Notes under the pieces: generated by a model | The model's database searches: none | What the model was told of the DNA's origin: nothing | Seen by the model: only the letters and a program-made list of their open reading frames with translations | Translations under genes and position numbers: made by a program | Shown: positions 44,780 through 54,125 of the stretch, piece by piece | Numbering within the stretch: the stretch's first letter is position 1 | Layout of the letters: each line of letters starts with the position of its first letter | Assembly (NCBI GenBank): GCA_937958045.1 | Contig: CALFXL010000049.1 | Location: forward strand, 1-64,000 | Reading direction: 5' to 3' | Length of the DNA: 64,000 nt | Source: an uncultured Opitutaceae bacterium | GTDB lineage: Bacteria; Verrucomicrobiota; Verrucomicrobiia; Opitutales; Opitutaceae

Positions 44780-46069
44780 TCAGCGCAGGCGTCGCAATTC
44801 TTCGTCCAACACCGCCAGCGAGCGCGTCACCGCGCCTTGATTCGCGCGATGCCACTGAGCCGCAGCCGCCGCCATCGATGCGCGTTTTTCAGGCGATTGC
44901 AGCAATTCCGTCGCGGCCGCCGAAAGCTCCGCGCCATCGGCCACCGTGCGCGCCGCTCCCACGTCGACGATATCGCGCGCGATCGGGCGAAAATTTGCCA
45001 TGCCGGGGCCAAACAAAATCGCGCGTCCCAACGCCGCCGCTTCGACCGGCGTCTGCCCTTCCGTATGCGGCGGCAGACTTTTGCCCACAAACACGAGATC
45101 CGCGAGCTGCGTGAATTTCCGCAATTCTCCCGTCGTGTCGCCCACCGCGATGTCGACCGCGCCCGACGCCGCGCCTCGCGAGCGCAGATGATAGGAAAAT
45201 CCGCTCTCGCGCAGCACCGCTTCCACCTCGTCGCGTCGTTCGGCATGACGCGGCACAATCAACAAACGCGCCGCCACACCCGCTCCGCGCAACGCGCGCA
45301 ACGTCTCCACCAGCGCCACTTCTTCGCCCGCCCACGTCGACGATCCCAGCAAAATCAACTCCGCATCCGCGAGTCCGAGTTCCGCTTTCAATGTCGCGCG
45401 CTCCGCGTCGCTCAACGGCGTCACCGTGAGATCGAGTTTGATGTTGCCCGTGGTCGTCACGCGGTCCGCGGCAAATCCGAGTTCGCGGAAACGCGCCGCA
45501 TCGTGTTCCGAGCACGCCAACACGCGCGTGATGCCCGCCATCAACGGCCGCACCCAACCGCGCCACGCGTGCATCCGCCGGAAACTGCGATCCGACAAAC
45601 GGCCGTTGAGCGCGATCACGGGCACGCCGCGTCGTCGCGCTTGCGCGATAAACTCGGGCCAGCGTTCGCCCTCGGTCAAAATCGCCAGATCCGGCTGCAC
45701 GTGTTTCCACGCACGCGCCGAAAACATCCACGCATCGATCGGGAAATAACCGAGCGCGAGGACGCGATCGCGATAACGCTCCGACGCGAGTTTGTGCCCC
45801 GTGCTCGTCGTGGTGGTGAGATAAATTTCCACATCGCCGCGTCGCGCGAGTCCGTCGAGCACCGGTCCGATGGCGAGCATCTCGCCCACGCTCACCGCCT
45901 GCAGCCAAATGCGTTTTTTGCCCGGCGTTTTCGGAGGCAGCGCAGGCACCGCGCCGAAGCGTTGACCGAAATCGTTCCGATAACCGCCACGCCGCCACAT
46001 GCGCCGCAGATAGTAAGGCGCGGCGATCAGCAGCAGCGGGAAAAACAACAAGCGGTAGAGCCAGAGCAT
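44780..46069 (-). CDS. waaA: 3-deoxy-D-manno-octulosonic acid (Kdo) transferase
   Basis: A 429-residue membrane-anchored GT30 enzyme that adds Kdo to lipid A precursors. It begins with a hydrophobic helix (LYRLLFFPLLLIAAP) and carries KRIWLQAVSVGEMLA (the active-site Glu region), TEGERWPEFI, ALNGRLSDRSFRR, GNIKLDL, LLGSSTWAGEE, IVPRHAERR and FVGKSLPPHTEGQTPVEAAA. All are typical waaA motifs; the number of Kdo residues added cannot be told. Its presence shows that the cell makes an LPS core. It is divergent from the M16 peptidase gene and is followed by SNF2. Confidence 0.95.
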   Translation of the reverse strand: MLWLYRLLFFPLLLIAAPYYLRRMWRRGGYRNDFGQRFGAVPALPPKTPGKKRIWLQAVSVGEMLAIGPVLDGLARRGDVEIYLTTTTSTGHKLASERYRDRVLALGYFPIDAWMFSARAWKHVQPDLAILTEGERWPEFIAQARRRGVPVIALNGRLSDRSFRRMHAWRGWVRPLMAGITRVLACSEHDAARFRELGFAADRVTTTGNIKLDLTVTPLSDAERATLKAELGLADAELILLGSSTWAGEEVALVETLRALRGAGVAARLLIVPRHAERRDEVEAVLRESGFSYHLRSRGAASGAVDIAVGDTTGELRKFTQLADLVFVGKSLPPHTEGQTPVEAAALGRAILFGPGMANFRPIARDIVDVGAARTVADGAELSAAATELLQSPEKRASMAAAAAQWHRANQGAVTRSLAVLDEELRRLR

Positions 46070-46190
46070 GGATGTGACCCCGCTATTCGCGCGACTCGCA
46101 CGCGAAGTGCAAGCACCGCCGTCTCAACCGCAGCTTGCGTCGCCCACGCGCAACGCAGAGCCTGCGCGCTCCGTTCTTCCGCCCTACCCT

Positions 46191-49043
46191 ATGGCTCTTC
46201 GCACTCTTCGCCTTTTTCCGCGCCTCCTCACATTTGTTCTCACCGCGGTTGCCCTCACCGCCCACACGCCAACGTCCGGTCCGCGCTTCGCGCATGAGAA
46301 AAGCGATCTGCGCGCGGATCCTGCAGCGCGTTTCGGACGCCTCGAAAACGGCCTGCACTATGTCGTCCTCCCCAACGCCGAGCCGAAGGACCGAGTCAGC
46401 CTGCGACTCGTGATCTTCGCCGGCTCGTTCCAGGAAACCGAAGAGCAGCGCGGCGTCGCCCACTTCCTCGAGCACATGGCCTTCAACGGCAGTAAGCACT
46501 ACCCGCCCGGCACCATGATCGAATTTTTCCAGCGCATGGGCATGAGCTTCGGCGGCGACTCCAATGCGTACACCGCGTTTGATCATACCAACTACATGCT
46601 CGAGTTGCCCGACACGAAACCCGCGACCCTCGCCGAGGGTTTCAAGGTGCTCTCCGACTACGCGGACGGTTTGCTTCTCCTGGACGATGAACTCGAAAAA
46701 GAACGCGGCATCATCCTCTCCGAAAAACGTGCGCGCGACTCCGTCGAGTATCGCCAGCGCGTCGCCGAATTTGAGTTCGTTCTTGGCAACACGCTCATCG
46801 CGAAACGCCTCCCCATCGGTCTCGAGTCCGTCATCCAGAAAGCGCCGCGCGCCGCCTTCGCCGATTTCTACGACACATGGTACCGCCCTTCGCGCATGGC
46901 GGTGATCGCCGTCGGCGATTTCGATCCAGAGGTCATCGAAAAACACATCGTCGATACGTTTTCCTCGCTTCAACCGCGCGGCCCCGGACGCGCCGACCCC
47001 GAACTCGGTTCGCCCGATGTCTTTTCCGGTATTCGCGCATTTCATCATCACGAACCCGAAGCAGGCTCCTCCGCCGTGTGTATCCAAACTGTGGATGCGC
47101 TTTCACCCGAGCCGGACAACGCCGCCCGGCGCATTCGCGAACTGCCCCGCCGGCTCGCCGCCGCGATGCTTTCGCGCCGCATCGACATTCTTTCCAAACA
47201 GGAAAACGCGCCCTTCATCTCCGGCCACGCGAGCATCCACGACGGCATCGGGCGCATCTATCGCAACGGCTTTTTCGAACTCACCTGCAAGCCCGAGCTC
47301 TGGGCCGAGACACTCGCCGTCGCTGAGCAGGAACTTCGGCGGGCCCTGCAATACGGGTTTCAACCCGCCGAGCTCACCGAAGCGCGCGCCAATCTTCTCA
47401 ACGCGCTCGAACAAGCCGCGCGCACAGCGCCGTCGCGCCGTTCTCCCGATCTCGCCGCCGAAATCGTGGCCGCGCTTGTGCAAGACGATGTGCTCACCAC
47501 GCCCGCCGACGACCTCGCGTTGCTCAAACCCGCGCTCGAAAAAATCACGGTCGACGACTGCAACGAAGCACTGCGCGCCGCTTTCGCGAATCCCGGCCGT
47601 TTCGTGAGCGTGCTCGGCAACGCGCGTCTTGGCGTTCCCGGCTCGCCGTCGCCCGAAGAACAGATTCTCGCGGTCTACGAAAAAACCGCGGCGACGCCCG
47701 TTGAGCCTCCGCCGAGTTTCGACGACCTTGAGTTCGCTTACACCGACTTCGGCGGCGTCGGCGAGGTCGCTTCGCGTCAACATGTCGAAGATCTCGACGT
47801 TCATCTCGTCCGTTATGCGAACGACGTTCGCCTCAATCTCAAAGCCACCGATTTCGAAGCGGGAAAAATTCGCGTGAGTGTGCGCGTCGGCGCCGGTCAG
47901 CTCATCCAACCGCGCGACAAACCCGGCCTCGCGGAGTTTGCGGAGGCGTTGATCGCGGGCGGCGGGCTCGGCCGTCACAGCGTGGACGAACTTCAGCGCC
48001 TCCTCGCCGGCAAAAACGTCGTGCTCAGTGCGCGCGTGGAAAACGACGCGATCGTGTTCACCGCGTTCACGCATCGCGACGACCTGCTGCTTCAGCTCCA
48101 ACTCATCGCAGCCGTGCTCGTCGACGCGGGCTATCGTGACGAAGCCGTGCGCATCGCTCATAAAAACTACGACAGTTTCTATACGCGCATCGCCCATCTT
48201 CCCGATGGCCCCCTCCGCATCGACGTCCCCCGCCTGCTCGCCAATGGCGACACGCGCTTCGGAGTTCCGACGCGCGAGGAATTGTTCGCGCGCACGCCGG
48301 AGGAAGTCCGCGTCTGGCTCAACCTGCAGTTCACGCGCGGTCCGATCGAAATCGCGCTCGTCGGCGATCTCGAAACCGACGCCGCGATCGACGCCGTCGC
48401 ACGCACATTTGGCGCATTGCCTCCACGTGAGCCCAAGCCCGGCTACGACGACGAGCGCCGCGCCGCGTTCCCGGAGCCCTTCTCTCGCACATTCACCGTG
48501 CCGAGCGAAATCCCGAAGGGTTACGTCGCTCTTTTCTGGCCGACCACCGACTCGCGAGACATCGGCATCACGCGCCGCCTCTCCGTGCTCGCCGAAGTTC
48601 TCAACGATCGCCTCCGTGTGAAAATCCGCGAAGAACTCGGCGACGCGTACAGCCCCGACGCCGGCAGCGATCCGAGCGACACGTATCATCATTATGGATA
48701 CATCACCGCGCTTGTCGCGGTCGATCCCGCCAAAGCCGCGACCGTCACGGAAGCCATTCTCGAAATCGCCGACGATCTCGCCGCGCACGGTGTTTCCGAA
48801 GACGAACTCGAGCGCGCGAAAAACCCCATCCTCACGAGTCTCCGCGAAGCGGGCCGCAACAACGCCTACTGGCTCCAGTCCGTTCTCAGCCGCGCGCAGG
48901 AACAACCGCAGCGGCTCGATTGGCGCCGCAGCATCGACCGCGATTTTGCGTCGATCTCCAAATCCGAGATCGATGCGCTCGCGAAACAATACCTGCCCGC
49001 CGCACGCGCGTTCCGCATCACGTCGCTGCCCGTCAAACCCTGA
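46191..49043 (+). CDS. Exported M16-family zinc metallopeptidase
   Basis: A 950-residue two-half M16 peptidase (pitrilysin/insulinase superfamily). ATG at 46191 precedes a signal peptide (RLLTFVLTAVALTAHTP). The active-site half has the inverted zinc motif HFLEHMAFNG (HxxEH) with the distal Glu in ERGIILSEKRARD. The second half (about residue 500 onward) lacks the zinc motif, as usual, but keeps the M16C fold (ENDAIVFTAFTHRDD). The protein probably degrades peptides in the periplasm. It is divergent from waaA. It is longer than the mitochondrial type and similar to PqqL-type enzymes. Confidence 0.92.
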   Translation: MALRTLRLFPRLLTFVLTAVALTAHTPTSGPRFAHEKSDLRADPAARFGRLENGLHYVVLPNAEPKDRVSLRLVIFAGSFQETEEQRGVAHFLEHMAFNGSKHYPPGTMIEFFQRMGMSFGGDSNAYTAFDHTNYMLELPDTKPATLAEGFKVLSDYADGLLLLDDELEKERGIILSEKRARDSVEYRQRVAEFEFVLGNTLIAKRLPIGLESVIQKAPRAAFADFYDTWYRPSRMAVIAVGDFDPEVIEKHIVDTFSSLQPRGPGRADPELGSPDVFSGIRAFHHHEPEAGSSAVCIQTVDALSPEPDNAARRIRELPRRLAAAMLSRRIDILSKQENAPFISGHASIHDGIGRIYRNGFFELTCKPELWAETLAVAEQELRRALQYGFQPAELTEARANLLNALEQAARTAPSRRSPDLAAEIVAALVQDDVLTTPADDLALLKPALEKITVDDCNEALRAAFANPGRFVSVLGNARLGVPGSPSPEEQILAVYEKTAATPVEPPPSFDDLEFAYTDFGGVGEVASRQHVEDLDVHLVRYANDVRLNLKATDFEAGKIRVSVRVGAGQLIQPRDKPGLAEFAEALIAGGGLGRHSVDELQRLLAGKNVVLSARVENDAIVFTAFTHRDDLLLQLQLIAAVLVDAGYRDEAVRIAHKNYDSFYTRIAHLPDGPLRIDVPRLLANGDTRFGVPTREELFARTPEEVRVWLNLQFTRGPIEIALVGDLETDAAIDAVARTFGALPPREPKPGYDDERRAAFPEPFSRTFTVPSEIPKGYVALFWPTTDSRDIGITRRLSVLAEVLNDRLRVKIREELGDAYSPDAGSDPSDTYHHYGYITALVAVDPAKAATVTEAILEIADDLAAHGVSEDELERAKNPILTSLREAGRNNAYWLQSVLSRAQEQPQRLDWRRSIDRDFASISKSEIDALAKQYLPAARAFRITSLPVKP

Positions 49044-49148
49044 GCGATCCGCGCCAAGCGAGTCGTCGCTGCGAGGACGATTGCATCGGTCGAAACATTC
49101 GCACGAATGTTTCGGGATGTCCCGCGTTTGTCCGTTCTTCTTCGTCCT

Positions 49149-49871
49149 ATGAGCCGCGAAATGTGCTACCGCTGTTTCTGGCCCAAAGCGCATTGCTGGT
49201 GTCCCTCGATCCAGCCGATGAACACGCGTACGCGCTGGATTTTCCTCATGCATCCGAAGGAGTTTAAGGAGGAAAAGGCCGGCACGGGTCGCCTCACGCA
49301 TCTCTGTCTCGCCGACTCCGAGATTCATGTGGGCGTGGAGTTCGACGAACATCCCGCGGTTCAGGCCGTGATCGCCGATCCCAGCAATTTCCCGGTGCTG
49401 CTCTATCCCGGTCCGACCGCGCGCAATCTTTCTCGCGGCGATCTCGCGCCCGAGGAGTTGGGGAAACGTCGTCTGGTCGTTTTTCTTCTCGATGCCACGT
49501 GGAGCGGCGCCCGCAAAATGCTCCGGCTCAGCCCGAGCCTCCAACGCCTGCCGCGCATCATGTTCACGCCGTCGGCACCGAGTCGCTACGTGATCAAACA
49601 ACAGCCGCAGGAAGGCTGTCTCTCCACGCTCGAAGCCACACACGAACTGCTCGTCGCTCTCGAACGCGCCGGACTCGATCGCTATCCGTTGCCCGAACAA
49701 CTGCTCGATTTGTTTCAGCGCATGCAGGACTTCCAAATTCGTTGCGCCTCCGATCCCAATCGCGGCGGCTATCGACGTCGCCCCTACAGCCCGCCCGCGG
49801 AACGAAAACCCGCCCAAGGCCGCAGTGGCGAGCGACGCCGCAAGATGTTCCGCGCCCCGCCCGAGACGTGA
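49149..49871 (+). CDS. tRNA-uridine aminocarboxypropyltransferase, DTW domain
   Basis: A 240-residue SPOUT-like enzyme of the DTW-domain (TapT/TuaA) family, which makes acp3U in tRNA from SAM. ATG at 49149 gives MSREMCYRCFWPKAHCWC, with a Cys cluster that can bind zinc (CxxC...CxC). The signature DxTW is in FLLDATWSGARKM, followed by PSRYVIKQQPQEGCLST. The C-terminus is basic, as expected for a tRNA binder. The start chosen is the first Met before the Cys cluster; earlier codons add unrelated sequence. Confidence 0.9.
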   Translation: MSREMCYRCFWPKAHCWCPSIQPMNTRTRWIFLMHPKEFKEEKAGTGRLTHLCLADSEIHVGVEFDEHPAVQAVIADPSNFPVLLYPGPTARNLSRGDLAPEELGKRRLVVFLLDATWSGARKMLRLSPSLQRLPRIMFTPSAPSRYVIKQQPQEGCLSTLEATHELLVALERAGLDRYPLPEQLLDLFQRMQDFQIRCASDPNRGGYRRRPYSPPAERKPAQGRSGERRRKMFRAPPET

Positions 49872-49889
49872 TCGAAATCTTTCGTGAGT

Positions 49890-50011
49890 CTCACCGCGGA
49901 GGCGCGGAAAACGCCGAGGAATGGGAGCAGATTTGTGCGAAAAAAAAACCTGCGGTTAACGAAGGACCACTTCTCTTGTCTTACATCTTTCTCCGCGTCC
50001 TCCGCGGTGAG
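49890..50011. repeat. Inverted-repeat element (about 120 bp)
   Basis: The terminal arms CTCACCGCGGAGG (49890-49902) and CCTCCGCGGTGAG (49999-50011) are exact reverse complements, and the next bases CGCGGA/TCCGCG extend them with one extra base. The 85-bp interior is not coding and contains GAAGGACCA and CTCTTGTC, both also seen in the CAAGT repeats. No transposase is present. It may be a MITE-like or REP-type element. Confidence 0.6.
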
Positions 50012-50119
50012 TTTCCCCTCTTCACCACAACGTAATTCGTTCCTGTCGGAGACCATTGCACGATTCCTCCGTCTTCCCTCTTGCCCATGCCGGGCTTTCA
50101 TCGAGCCTTGCCGCCGCAC

Positions 50120-52135
50120 ATGGATTTTCTCTTGGACAACGACCGCGCGCCGCAACCCGGCGCGATTCCGCCGATCGACTTTCGCGCGCTCCTCAACGAC
50201 GAACAATACAACGCCGTCACCGCCGAGCCCGGCCCGCTGCTTGTCCTCGCCGGCGCCGGTTCCGGCAAAACGCGCACGCTCACGTATCGCGTCGCGTATC
50301 TTCTGTCCCAGGGCGTGAAGCCCGGCGAGATCCTGCTGCTCACTTTCACCAACAAAGCCGCGAAGGAAATGCTCCACCGCGTGCACGACCTCACCGGCGT
50401 CGAGCCCGCGCGTTTTTGGGGCGGCACGTTTCACTCGATCGGCCATCGCGTGCTGCGCATCCACGGCGAAGCCATCAACCTGCCCCGCAACTTCACCATT
50501 CTCGACGCCGACGAATCCGAATCGCTCCTCAAGCAGGTCGTCGAAACCGAGGACAAAAATTTCTTCAAAGATAAGACCAACCCGCGCCCGGGTCCGCTCT
50601 TCAGCGTCATCTCGCTTTCGCGCAACACCCAGCTCTCGCTCGACGAAACCGTCACCCAGTACTTCCCGCAGTATTCAGATATCAAATACGTGTTTCCCGC
50701 GTTCGCGGCCGCTTACGCGAAGAAGAAACGCGAACAAAATGTCTGCGATTACGACGACTTGCTCGAGCACTGGCTCACGCTCCTCAAGGAGCATCCCGAC
50801 ATCGCCGGTTATTTCGCGCATCGTTTCCGCCATCTGCTGGTCGACGAATACCAGGACACCAACACGCTGCAGGCGCAGATCATCGACCGCATCGCCACGC
50901 ACCATCGCGTCATGGCCGTCGGCGACGACGCGCAGTGCATCTATTCGTGGCGCGGCGCGGATTTCGAAAACATCATGACGTTTCCCGATCGTCATCCGGG
51001 CACCGTTATTCACCGCATCGAAACGAACTACCGCTCCACGCCGCAGATCCTCGCGCTCGCCAACGGCGTGCTCGAAGCGCAGCCCAAGGGTCGTCATTTC
51101 GAGAAAGAGCTTCGCGCACATCGCGCCAACTCGCAAAAGCCCTACGTCGTTCAATGCATCGACGATCGCGAACAAGCCGAGTTCGTCGTCAAGCGCATCC
51201 ATTCCGTCATCGAGCACGACGGCGTTTCGCCCAACGAAATCGCGATTCTCTATCGCTCGCATTTCGTCGCGCTCGAAACGCAGCTCGCACTCTCGCGCGC
51301 CGGCATCCCTTATCAGATCACCAGCGGCGTGAAGTTCTTCGAGCGCCAGCACGTGCGCGATCTCGTCGGCCTCATCAGCTTCGTCTACAATCCCGCCAAC
51401 CAAACCGCGTGGCAGCGCATCGCCGTTTTGCTTCCGAAAATCGGCGAAAAGGGCGCGCAAAAAATCTACGCCGCCGCGCTCGACCACGCGCGACTCATGC
51501 AGCGCGACTTCATCGACGCCCTCGCGACCGACGACGTGAAGACCAAAGTCCCCAAGGACGCCAAGGCCGAGTGGGATTCCTTCTGCGCGTCGCTCGCCGA
51601 GATCAGTGAAAGCATGAAGACCGATCGTCCGTACAAAACGGTCGAGCTCGCCGTCGACGGTTGGTACGGCGACTATCTGCGCGGCGCATTCGCCGACTAC
51701 ATTGATCGCCTCGATGAATTAAAAGCCATGGTCGGTTTCGCGCAGCGTTTCGATACGCTGCAGGATCTCCTGGCGCAGATCGTTTTGCTTAACGGCGAGA
51801 CAAGCGATCGCCAGGTGGACGCCAACGCCGAAGCCGTCCGCCTCACCACCGTGCATCAAGCGAAGGGACTCGAATACGATGTCGTCTTCGTGATTGGACT
51901 CGCCGATGGCATGTTTCCCGGCCGCCGCGCGATCGAGGATGGCGATGTCGAAGAAGAACGCCGTTTGTTCTACGTCGCGGTCACACGCGCGAAAAACGAG
52001 CTGTATCTCTGCTACCCAAAAGTCGCCACCAAGGCGGGCCCCGGCGGCATGCTGCTGAATCCGAGCCGCTTCATCACCGAGCTCGACGAACGCCTCTACG
52101 AACCCCTCCGCATCAAACGCGCCTACGGTTGGTGA
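50120..52135 (+). CDS. UvrD/PcrA/Rep-type ATP-dependent DNA helicase
   Basis: A 671-residue superfamily 1A helicase. Start 50120 (MDFLLDNDRAPQP) is preferred; ATG at 50087 would add eleven residues. Motifs: Q motif near LNDEQYNAV, I VLAGAGSGKTRTL, Ia LLTFTNKAAKEM, II LLVDEYQDTN, III VGDDAQCIYSWRGA, IV ETNYRST, V TVHQAKGLEYDVV and VI RLFYVAVTRAK. The protein unwinds DNA 3' to 5' during repair or replication restart. The inverted-repeat element at 49890 precedes it. Confidence 0.94.
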   Translation: MDFLLDNDRAPQPGAIPPIDFRALLNDEQYNAVTAEPGPLLVLAGAGSGKTRTLTYRVAYLLSQGVKPGEILLLTFTNKAAKEMLHRVHDLTGVEPARFWGGTFHSIGHRVLRIHGEAINLPRNFTILDADESESLLKQVVETEDKNFFKDKTNPRPGPLFSVISLSRNTQLSLDETVTQYFPQYSDIKYVFPAFAAAYAKKKREQNVCDYDDLLEHWLTLLKEHPDIAGYFAHRFRHLLVDEYQDTNTLQAQIIDRIATHHRVMAVGDDAQCIYSWRGADFENIMTFPDRHPGTVIHRIETNYRSTPQILALANGVLEAQPKGRHFEKELRAHRANSQKPYVVQCIDDREQAEFVVKRIHSVIEHDGVSPNEIAILYRSHFVALETQLALSRAGIPYQITSGVKFFERQHVRDLVGLISFVYNPANQTAWQRIAVLLPKIGEKGAQKIYAAALDHARLMQRDFIDALATDDVKTKVPKDAKAEWDSFCASLAEISESMKTDRPYKTVELAVDGWYGDYLRGAFADYIDRLDELKAMVGFAQRFDTLQDLLAQIVLLNGETSDRQVDANAEAVRLTTVHQAKGLEYDVVFVIGLADGMFPGRRAIEDGDVEEERRLFYVAVTRAKNELYLCYPKVATKAGPGGMLLNPSRFITELDERLYEPLRIKRAYGW

Positions 52136-52261
52136 GCCGCGCGATATTTGCTTGAGGCAAACATCCATCCGGCGCGGCGAGGACGGTGGAAAAATCTCCG
52201 TTGTCCATAACGCTAGCCCGCTTGTGTCTGATAAAAGTCCGCACACGCTTTCTCTCGTTCC

Positions 52262-52879
52262 ATGAAGAAACTTCTCATCGCTCTTGTTATCCTCATCGGG
52301 CTGGGCGTGATCGTCGCGCTCTCCATCGCCGGCATCTACAACGGCCTCGTCAGCAAACAACAGGCGGTCGATGCGCAATGGGCGCAGGTGCAGAACGTCT
52401 ATCAACGCCGCGCCGACTTGATCCCCAATCTCGTCAACACCGTCTCCGGCGCCGCCAATTTCGAGCGCTCCACGATCACAGCGGTCACCGAAGCGCGAGC
52501 GTCCGTCGGTCGCGTCAACATCGACGCCAGCCAGGCGCCCACCGATGCCGCGCAACTCGCCGAATTTGAGCGCGCGCAAGGTCAACTTTCCTCCGCGCTT
52601 TCGCGTCTGCTCGTCGTGAGCGAGCGTTATCCCGAACTCAAAGCCACCGCGAATTTCCAGTCGCTTCAGGTGCAGATCGAAGGCTCGGAAAATCGCATCG
52701 CGGTCGAACGCGCGCGTTTCAACGAAGCCGCCCAAGCCTACAACACGGCCATCAAACGCGTGCCCGGCGCGTTGTTCGCCGGCATCTTCGGCTTCAAGGA
52801 ACGTCCTTACTTCACCGCTCGCGCCGGCGCGGAAACGCCGCCGGAAGTGCGCTTCGATTTCGGCGGAAATTCGCAGTGA
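52262..52879 (+). CDS. LemA family protein
   Basis: A 205-residue protein with one N-terminal transmembrane helix (about residues 3-27, LLIALVILIGLGVIVALSIAG, split) and a helical body of LemA type: YNGLVSKQQAVDAQWAQVQN, YQRRADLIPNLVNTV, ATANFQSLQVQIEGSENRI and the final YNTAIKRVPG and FKERPYF. It is the usual companion of TPM (YgcG-like) proteins, and here it overlaps the next gene by 4 bp. The biochemical role is not established. Confidence 0.93.
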   Translation: MKKLLIALVILIGLGVIVALSIAGIYNGLVSKQQAVDAQWAQVQNVYQRRADLIPNLVNTVSGAANFERSTITAVTEARASVGRVNIDASQAPTDAAQLAEFERAQGQLSSALSRLLVVSERYPELKATANFQSLQVQIEGSENRIAVERARFNEAAQAYNTAIKRVPGALFAGIFGFKERPYFTARAGAETPPEVRFDFGGNSQ

Positions 52880-53625
52880 AGCACGTCCTCTTTGCGTTGT
52901 TTCTCGGCGCGTTGTTCATCGGCGCGCCGCTGCATGCAGAAACGTTGCCGCCCAAACCGGCGCGGTACTTCAACGACTACGCGCGGCTCGTGCCGACCGA
53001 CACCGCGCAGCGGCTCAACACGAAGCTCGAGCAATTCGAACGCGATACCTCCAACCAGATCATCGTCGCGATTTTTCCGCGGATGCCGTCGCGCTCCTCC
53101 GTGGAAGATTTCACCGTGCGCACCGCGCAGAGCTGGGGTGTCGGTCAAAAGGGACGCGACAATGGCGCGGTGTTGTTTGTCTTCGTGGAGAATCGTCAGG
53201 CCTACATCCAGGTCGGCTACGGTCTCGAAGGCGCGCTGCCCGATGCGCTTTGTTTTCAAATCATCGATCAGGAACTAAAACCGCGTTTCCGCGGAGGCGA
53301 TTACGCGGGCGGCATCACCGCCACAGTCGATGCCATGCTCGCGGCGACACGCGGTGAATACAAACCGCTCCCGACTCGTCGCCGCACCGACCAACCGCCC
53401 GTCAGCCCGGTGATCATTTTTCTCTTCATCGTGATTATCATCAGCGTACTGAAACGTCTGTTGGGCGGAAACGATCCCGACGATCATCGTCCTGGCCGCA
53501 TGCGTCGTCGTGGCGGCGGCTGGTATGTTGGCGGCGGTGGATTCGGAGGCGGCTTCGGCGGTGGCGGTGGTTTCTCCGGCGGCGGAGGACGTTTCGGCGG
53601 CGGCGGCGCAGGAGGACGTTGGTAA
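52876..53625 (+). CDS. TPM-domain protein, YgcG-like, with Gly-rich tail
   Basis: A 249-residue exported protein. GTG at 52876 overlaps the lemA stop (GTGA). Residues 1-21 form a signal peptide (FALFLGALFIGAPLHA). The TPM domain covers about 25-160 (NDYARLVPTDTAQRL, VGQKGRDNGAVLFVF, YIQVGYGLEGALPD). One hydrophobic helix follows (about 180-196), then a charged stretch and a C-terminal Gly-rich tail of the kind found in YgcG and Psb32 relatives. It is probably a membrane-anchored periplasmic protein acting with LemA and the next TPM protein. Confidence 0.92.
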   Translation: MKHVLFALFLGALFIGAPLHAETLPPKPARYFNDYARLVPTDTAQRLNTKLEQFERDTSNQIIVAIFPRMPSRSSVEDFTVRTAQSWGVGQKGRDNGAVLFVFVENRQAYIQVGYGLEGALPDALCFQIIDQELKPRFRGGDYAGGITATVDAMLAATRGEYKPLPTRRRTDQPPVSPVIIFLFIVIIISVLKRLLGGNDPDDHRPGRMRRRGGGWYVGGGGFGGGFGGGGGFSGGGGRFGGGGAGGRW

Positions 53626-53626
53626 T

Positions 53627-54067
53627 ATGAATACTTTCGAAGAAGAATTTGATCCCGCGCGCATCGAGCGCGCCATCGCTGCGGCGGAGAAAAAAACGTC
53701 CGGCGAGATCCGCGTGGTCGTGCACCGCGCGCCGACCGATAACCCCGTGACGACGGCCGCGACGGAGTTTGCCCGCCTCAACATGCACCGCACGCGTCAT
53801 CGCAATGCCGTGCTCATCCTGCTCGCGCCCGCCTCGCACACCTTCGCGGTCTATGGCGACGAAGGCATTCACGAAAAAGTCGGTCAGGATTTCTGGAGCG
53901 AACTCGCCGCGGGCATGAGCGACGATTTTCAACACGGCGTATTCACCGATGGCATCGTCAAAGCCATCGATCGTGTCGCCAACCGACTCGCCCCCTACTT
54001 CCCGTATCGCGACGACGACATCAATGAACTCCCCGACGATTTCATCGACCGCGGCATCGTGATCTGA
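53627..54067 (+). CDS. Short TPM-domain protein
   Basis: A 146-residue single TPM domain without signal peptide or membrane helix. ATG at 53627 is one base after the stop of the previous gene. The domain shows SGEIRVVVHRAPTDNP, TRHRNAVLILLAPASHTFAVYGDEG and FTDGIVKAIDRVANRLA. It belongs to the same operon (lemA-tpm-tpm), a common arrangement. The longer frame that begins at 53510 covers the coding region of the previous gene and is not used. Confidence 0.88.
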   Translation: MNTFEEEFDPARIERAIAAAEKKTSGEIRVVVHRAPTDNPVTTAATEFARLNMHRTRHRNAVLILLAPASHTFAVYGDEGIHEKVGQDFWSELAAGMSDDFQHGVFTDGIVKAIDRVANRLAPYFPYRDDDINELPDDFIDRGIVI

Positions 54068-54125
54068 GGCGGCGCTATCGGCACAAACTTGTTCTGCCCT
54101 GTACGCCGCCGCTACACTCGCGGTC

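Noticed and set aside
53510..53626. Earlier start for the short TPM gene
   Set aside because: It would overlap the Gly-rich tail coding region in another frame; ATG at 53627, one base after the previous stop, fits an operon.
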